From NCBI RefSeq assembly GCF_018614575.1, contig NZ_JAGGOJ010000035.1:91006-155005 (forward strand): a DNA stretch of 64,000 nt, read 5' to 3'. Made by a program: the position numbers and the translations under genes. The stretch's first letter is position 1; the number at the start of each line of letters is the position of its first letter. The DNA comes from Streptomyces sp. ISL-10. GTDB lineage: Bacteria; Actinomycetota; Actinomycetes; Streptomycetales; Streptomycetaceae. The notes under the pieces are model-generated. The model did no database searches. It saw only the letters and a list, made by a program, of their open reading frames with translations, and was not told the DNA's origin. Below are positions 60,108-64,000 of the stretch, piece by piece.

Positions 60108-61391
60108 ATGAACAACGAAGGTCCTGCGGCCCATGACGGTCTGCACCTGATCCCGTTCCGCGGACTGCGCTACGTCCCCGAGCGGGTGGGCAGCCTCGCC
60201 GCCGTGACCTCACCGCCCTACGACGTGGTGGTCAGGCCCGACGGCCTGCACCACCTGGAATCGGCGGATCCGCACAACATCGTGCGTCTGATCCTGCCCC
60301 AGGCCGCCCTGCCGGAGGACCGCCACCGGCAGGCCGCCGAGACCCTGTCGCGGTGGCTCGCCGAAGGCGTCATGGCCGCGGACCCCGAGCCCGCCCTGTA
60401 CGTGTACGAGCAGCGCAAGGGCGATCTGCTGCAGCGCGGCGTCATCGGGGCGCTGGCCCTGTCCGAACCCTCCGACGGCGTCGTCCTCCCGCACGAGGAC
60501 GTGATGCCGGAGGTCGTCGCCGACCGCGCCGCCCTGATGCGCAGCACCGCGGCCAACCTCGAACCGCTGCTCCTCGCCTACCGCAGCGGCGGCGAGCTCT
60601 CCGGGACGGGCGCCGTCATCGAACGCACCAGCCTGTGCCCGCCGGTGCTCGCCACCACCACCGAGGACGGCTTCAGCCACCGACTGTGGTCGGTCACCGA
60701 CCCTGCCGAACTGGGCGAGATCCGCCTGGACCTGAGCAGCCATCAGGCTCTCATTGCGGACGGCCATCATCGCTGGGCGACCTATCTGCGGCTGCGCGCG
60801 GAGCACACGACGTCACCGGGCCCCTGGGACTACGGCCTGGTCCTGCTCGTGGACACGGCCCGCTATCCGCTACAGGTGCGGGCGATCCACCGGCTGCTGC
60901 GGCGGCTGCCGGTCGCCGACGCCCTGGCCGCGCTCGACGGCTCGTTCCGCGTTCGCGGCCTGGACGTTTCGCTGCAGCAGGCCCTCGACGCTCTCGCCGA
61001 GGCGGCCGCGGAGGGAAACGCCTTCCTGCTCGCCGGCGACGGCCGCTTCCATCTCGTGGACCGCCCGGATCCGGAGCTGCTCGCCGACACCGTGCCCGGC
61101 GGACGTCCGGCGGCGTGGCGCACGCTGGACGCGACGGTGCTCCACGCCACGATGCTGGACCGCCTCTGGCGGATCCCTGACACCCCGGAGCACATCACCT
61201 ACATCCACGACAGCCTGGCCGCGGTCACCCAGGCCGAACGGGACGGCGGCACCGCGGTCTTGATGCACCCGGTACGGGAGGACGTCGTCCGCGACCTGGC
61301 GCGCGAAGGCGTCACGATGCCGCGCAAGTCGACCTCGTTCGGCCCGAAGCCGGCGACCGGCCTGGTGCTGCGGAGCCTCGATCTGGACTGA
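60108..61391 (+). CDS. DUF1015-family protein
   Basis: A 427-residue protein fitting DUF1015 over its whole length: LHLIPFRGLRYVPERVGSLA, AVTSPPYDVVVRPDG, DPHNIVRLILPQ, LIADGHHRWATYLRLRAEH and the C-terminal TMPRKSTSFGPKPATGLVLR. The family is widespread and may be an uncharacterised kinase or SpoOJ-like factor; function is unknown. A -10-like TACGAT ends six bases before the ATG, so the mRNA is probably leaderless and an upstream ATG at 60081 is not used. Confidence 0.88.
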   Translation: MNNEGPAAHDGLHLIPFRGLRYVPERVGSLAAVTSPPYDVVVRPDGLHHLESADPHNIVRLILPQAALPEDRHRQAAETLSRWLAEGVMAADPEPALYVYEQRKGDLLQRGVIGALALSEPSDGVVLPHEDVMPEVVADRAALMRSTAANLEPLLLAYRSGGELSGTGAVIERTSLCPPVLATTTEDGFSHRLWSVTDPAELGEIRLDLSSHQALIADGHHRWATYLRLRAEHTTSPGPWDYGLVLLVDTARYPLQVRAIHRLLRRLPVADALAALDGSFRVRGLDVSLQQALDALAEAAAEGNAFLLAGDGRFHLVDRPDPELLADTVPGGRPAAWRTLDATVLHATMLDRLWRIPDTPEHITYIHDSLAAVTQAERDGGTAVLMHPVREDVVRDLAREGVTMPRKSTSFGPKPATGLVLRSLDLD

Positions 61392-61412
61392 GATCCACAT
61401 ATAGCACCTTCA

Positions 61413-61450
61413 CGTGAGGGCGGTACCCCGGCCGGGGTACCGCCCTCACG
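61413..61450. terminator. Bidirectional terminator, DUF1015 gene / TPR gene
   Basis: A perfect 38-base palindrome with 18-base arms beginning CGTGAGGGCGGTACCCCG lies between the convergent genes. Confidence 0.88.
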
Positions 61451-61487
61451 CATCACTGCTACCGCTGCTACCGCCTACTCGGCGGAC

Positions 61488-63614
61488 CTACTCCGGCGCC
61501 TCGTCCTGCGCGGCGACGTCCCCCGCGGCACCGGTGTCACCCGGCTCCGCGGCCTGGCCGGAGGCCTGGGAACCGCCCTTGTGCTCGTCGAGGTGCTCGT
61601 CCGCCTCGGCCTCGTCCTCATGGGTCTCGTCCGCCTCGGCCTCGTCCTCATGGGTCTCGTCGAGGTCGACGATCGCATCGACGAACTCGACCCCGTCGAT
61701 CTCGGCCAGCCGGTCGGAGGCGTTGGTCGCGCCGTCCTTGTCGGCCTCCAGCGCCTTGGCGAACCACTCACGCGCCTCACCCTCGCGTCCGGCGGCGAGA
61801 AGTGCGTCGGCGTACGCGTACCGCAGCCGCGCGGTCCACGGCTGGACGGAGTTCGAGGCCAGCTCGGGACTCTGCAGGGTCACGATGGCGGCCTCCAGCT
61901 GCCCCATGTCCCTGCGCGCCCCAGCGGCGACGAGCCGCATCTCGACCTGGCCGGCCTTGTCCAGCTTCTGCACCTCGGGCTCACCGGCCATCGCCAGCGC
62001 CCGCTCTGGACGGCCAAGACCGCGCTCGCAGTCGGCCATGACGGGCCACAGCTCCACACTGCCGGTCATCCGCCGCGCCGCCCGGAACTCGGCCAGCGCC
62101 TCGGAGTACTTCTGCGTCGCGTACGCCGCGAAGCCGGCGGCCTCGCGCACGGCGGCCACACGGGAGGCGAGGCGCAGCGCCACGCGGGAGTAGGCGTAGG
62201 CCTGCTCGGGGTCTTCGTCGATCAGGTTCGCGACCATGACGAGGTTCCTGGCGACGTCCTCGGCGAGACCCTTCGGAAGGCTCTGCAGCTCCTGACGCAC
62301 GTCCTTGTCGATCTCGTCGCCCGTGACGTCATCGGGGATCGGCAGACGCTTGATGGGCTCACGGTCGGGACGGTCCCGGTCGTCGCGCCGGCCGAATCCG
62401 CCACGGTCGTCGCGGCCTCGGTAACCACCGCGGTCGTCACGGCGGTCGTCACGCCTGTCGTCGCGGCGTGGACCGCGGAAGCCGCCCCGGTCGCCGCTGT
62501 CCCGCCGGTCGTCGCGGCGGAAGCCACCACCGGGACGGTCGTCACGGCGCCCGTAGCCACCGCCGGCGGGGCGGCCACCACGGTCGTCACGCGGCCGATC
62601 GTCACGACGGAAGCCACCACGGTCACCACTGTCACGGCGATCGTCCCGGCGGTCGTCACGCCTGTCGTCGCGCCGGAAACCACCAGTCAGACGGTCGTCG
62701 CGGCGGTCGTCACGACGGAAGCCACCACCCTGGCGATCGTCACGCGGCCGGTCGTCACGACGGAACCCGCCGCCGGCGGGACGGCCACCACGGTCGTCAC
62801 GCGGCCGGTCATCGCGACGGAACCCGCCACGGTCACCACTGTCACGGCGATCGTCCCGGCGGTCGTCACGCCTGTCATCGCGACGGAAGCCGCCACCACG
62901 CTCGTCATCGCGACGGAAGCCGCCGCCACGCTCGTCGTCACGGCGGAAGCCGCCGCCCTGGCGGTCGTCGCGACGGCCGTAACCGCCGCCCCCAGCGGGG
63001 CGTCCACCACGGTCGTCGCGGGGTCCGCGGTACCCACCGCGGTCGTCATCCCGCCGGAAGCTCCCGCCCGGACGGTCGTCGCGGCGGAAGCCGCCACCCT
63101 GGCGGTCGTCACGCGGCCGATCATCACGACGGAAGCCACCGCCGGCGGGACGGCCACCACGGTCGTCACGCGGCCGGTCATCGCGACGGAACCCGCCACG
63201 GTCACCACTGTCACGGCGATCGTCCCGGCGGTCGTCACGCCTGTCATCGCGACGGTCGTCACGGCGGAAGCCGCCACCCTGGCGATCGTCACGCGGCCGA
63301 TCGTCACGACGGAACCCGCCGCCGGCGGGACGGCCACCACGGTCGTCACGCGGGCCGCCGTGTCCACCGCGTTCGTCGTCGCGGCGCGGTCCCCTGTCGC
63401 GGTCGTCACGGCGGAAGCCGCCGCCTGCGCCGCCGGCGGGGCGACCGCCGCGGTCGTCGCGGGAGCCGCGGTATCCACCGCGCTCACCGCGGTCGTTGTC
63501 ACGACGAGGCCCGCGGTCCCGGTCGTCACGACCGCCGCGGAATCCTCCCCTGTCACCACCGTCCCTGCGACGCGGCTCGCGCTCCGGACGATCGTCGGGA
63601 GAGTTGGTGGACAT
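61488..63614 (-). CDS. TPR-domain protein with a 420-residue Arg/Asp/Gly repeat region
   Basis: A 708-residue protein with an ATG eight bases after AGGAG. Residues 1 to about 420 consist almost entirely of GGFRRDDR, PRDDR, RGGRPAGG and RDDRRDDR units, highly charged and disordered. The C-terminal part (from KRLPIPDDVTGDEIDKDVRQ) is a helical TPR-like domain with repeats such as YSEALAEFRAARRMTGSVEL and AREWFAKALEADKDGATN. The end is acidic (THEDEAEAD repeated). The basic RGG-like region could bind RNA; the gene lies just downstream of an rRNA operon on the same strand. Function unknown. Confidence 0.88.
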   Translation of the reverse strand: MSTNSPDDRPEREPRRRDGGDRGGFRGGRDDRDRGPRRDNDRGERGGYRGSRDDRGGRPAGGAGGGFRRDDRDRGPRRDDERGGHGGPRDDRGGRPAGGGFRRDDRPRDDRQGGGFRRDDRRDDRRDDRRDDRRDSGDRGGFRRDDRPRDDRGGRPAGGGFRRDDRPRDDRQGGGFRRDDRPGGSFRRDDDRGGYRGPRDDRGGRPAGGGGYGRRDDRQGGGFRRDDERGGGFRRDDERGGGFRRDDRRDDRRDDRRDSGDRGGFRRDDRPRDDRGGRPAGGGFRRDDRPRDDRQGGGFRRDDRRDDRLTGGFRRDDRRDDRRDDRRDSGDRGGFRRDDRPRDDRGGRPAGGGYGRRDDRPGGGFRRDDRRDSGDRGGFRGPRRDDRRDDRRDDRGGYRGRDDRGGFGRRDDRDRPDREPIKRLPIPDDVTGDEIDKDVRQELQSLPKGLAEDVARNLVMVANLIDEDPEQAYAYSRVALRLASRVAAVREAAGFAAYATQKYSEALAEFRAARRMTGSVELWPVMADCERGLGRPERALAMAGEPEVQKLDKAGQVEMRLVAAGARRDMGQLEAAIVTLQSPELASNSVQPWTARLRYAYADALLAAGREGEAREWFAKALEADKDGATNASDRLAEIDGVEFVDAIVDLDETHEDEAEADETHEDEAEADEHLDEHKGGSQASGQAAEPGDTGAAGDVAAQDEAPE
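62390..63590 (-). repeat. Degenerate tandem repeats coding for RDDR/RGG units
   Basis: Repeated blocks based on CGGTCGTCACG and CGGAAGCCACC fill the 5' half of the TPR gene. One long block, including ACGGTCACCACTGTCACGGC, recurs nearly unchanged near 62632, 62830 and 63200, the last two about 370 bases apart. Confidence 0.85.
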
Positions 63615-63690
63615 CGGCGTGACTCCTGTCTTCGGGTACCACAGTCATTCTCGCGCAGTCGGCCATCGACCGCGCTTCGGCATATCAGCA

Positions 63691-63738
63691 AAACAAAAAG
63701 GACCCTTGGTCCAGCGTGAACGCTGGACCAAGGGTCCT
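63691..63738 (-). terminator. rrn operon terminator
   Basis: An 18-bp stem (AGGACCCTTGGTCCAGCG and complement) with a four-base loop is followed on the minus strand by TTTTTGTTTTGC, about 10 bases after 5S rRNA. Confidence 0.93.
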
Positions 63739-63747
63739 CCAAAGATT

Positions 63748-63866
63748 GTTCGGCGGCGTCCTACTCTCCCACAGGGTCCCCCCTGCAGTACCATCGGCGC
63801 TGAAAGGCTTAGCTTCCGGGTTCGGAATGTAACCGGGCGTTTCCCTAACGCTATGACCACCGAAAC
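63748..63866 (-). rRNA. rrf: 5S ribosomal RNA
   Basis: About 119 bases match Streptomyces 5S rRNA in order. The 5' end reads GTTTCGGTGGTCATAGCGTT. The conserved CCCGGTTACATTCCGAACCC and GGAAGCTAAGCC follow, and the 3' end reads GAGTAGGACGCCGCCGAAC. The ends pair to form helix I. It is the last gene of the rrn operon. Confidence 0.95.
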
Positions 63867-63973
63867 CCTATCGGGTTCTAGCGAACAAGCACACTCTTCA
63901 ATTAATAAGTGAAACTTGGTTCAACCGGTGCGACTGTTCGCAACCCGGGAACCACACAGTGGACGCGAGCAAA

Positions 63974-64000
63974 TGAGGTCAAGCCCTCGGCCTATTAGTA
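63974..64000 (-). rRNA. rrl: 23S ribosomal RNA, 3' end only
   Basis: The last 27 bases read TACTAATAGGCCGAGGGCTT then GACCTCA on the minus strand, the conserved 3' terminus of actinobacterial 23S rRNA. The rest lies beyond the window. A spacer of about 107 bases separates it from 5S. Confidence 0.9.

Noticed and set aside
62390..63590. CRISPR-like array
   Set aside because: The repeats are contiguous, coding and in phase with no unique spacers; units vary in length and there are no cas genes.
61581..63719. Long plus-strand frame antisense to the Arg/Asp/Gly repeat gene
   Set aside because: It is the mirror of repetitive GC-rich codons (Val/Thr/Ala-rich translation), with no ribosome site or family match. 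The minus-strand frame has a ribosome site, a TPR domain and a sensible start.

Overview
The window is chromosomal DNA of very high G+C content with Streptomyces-style genes: frequent GTG and TTG starts, GGAGG ribosome sites, ATGA/GTGA stop-start overlaps and several apparently leaderless genes. Recalled gene order (dnaE2 with a Y-family polymerase, sflA, der-plsC-cmk, tyrA, rluB-scpB-scpA-RHH-parA, ald, pyrG, recN-nadK-tlyA, an iron-box fec operon, an rrn operon) matches the Streptomyces coelicolor SCO173x-SCO179x region. No database was consulted, so this placement is inference. Most genes and the rrn operon lie on the minus strand, which suggests that oriC lies beyond the right end.

Left part (1-24 kb): a truncated secreted lipase; an error-prone polymerase pair (dnaE2 and a Y-family protein that appears catalytically dead) behind a LexA-like box; two streptogrisin-type proteases flanking an alpha/beta hydrolase; a frameshifted DUF1684 gene; a cysteine-tailed DUF5685 protein divergent from the SepF-like gene sflA; a glutaryl-CoA-type dehydrogenase behind a palindrome; an MFS exporter; a PAP2 phosphatase; an I78-type inhibitor; a WYL regulator; and a GT4 glycosyltransferase coupled to an unknown protein. 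Around 21.2-22.6 kb lie decayed pieces of a branched-chain amino-acid-type ABC transporter.

Middle (24-46 kb): der, plsC and cmk, then tyrA. Next comes a neighbourhood rich in NAD and ADP-ribose functions: DUF952, a Rieske lipoprotein, a COG3541 nucleotidyltransferase, ADP-ribosylglycohydrolase, an NrtR-like Nudix regulator, NadR and PnuC, with a perfect inverted repeat in front of pnuC. The segregation operon parA-RHH-scpA-scpB-rluB follows; its scpA carries a very long repetitive N-terminal extension. Then come ald, a STAND-type NTPase, an ADP-ribose-type Nudix hydrolase and pyrG.

Right part (46-64 kb): a GH15 enzyme, a PucR regulator, an 0.8-kb intergenic block of tandem repeats, a GT4 glycosyltransferase, recN-nadK-tlyA, an SCP2-domain protein, a siderophore ABC permease/ATPase operon under a DmdR/IdeR-type iron box, a HAD phosphatase, a DUF1015 protein, a TPR protein with about 420 residues of Arg-Asp-Gly repeats, and the 3' end of an rrn operon (5S complete, 23S 3' end).

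The most interesting points are the NAD/ADP-ribose cluster, the repeat-expanded ScpA, the Arg-Asp-Gly repeat protein next to rRNA, the cysteine tail of the DUF5685 protein, and the tandem repeats near 50 kb.
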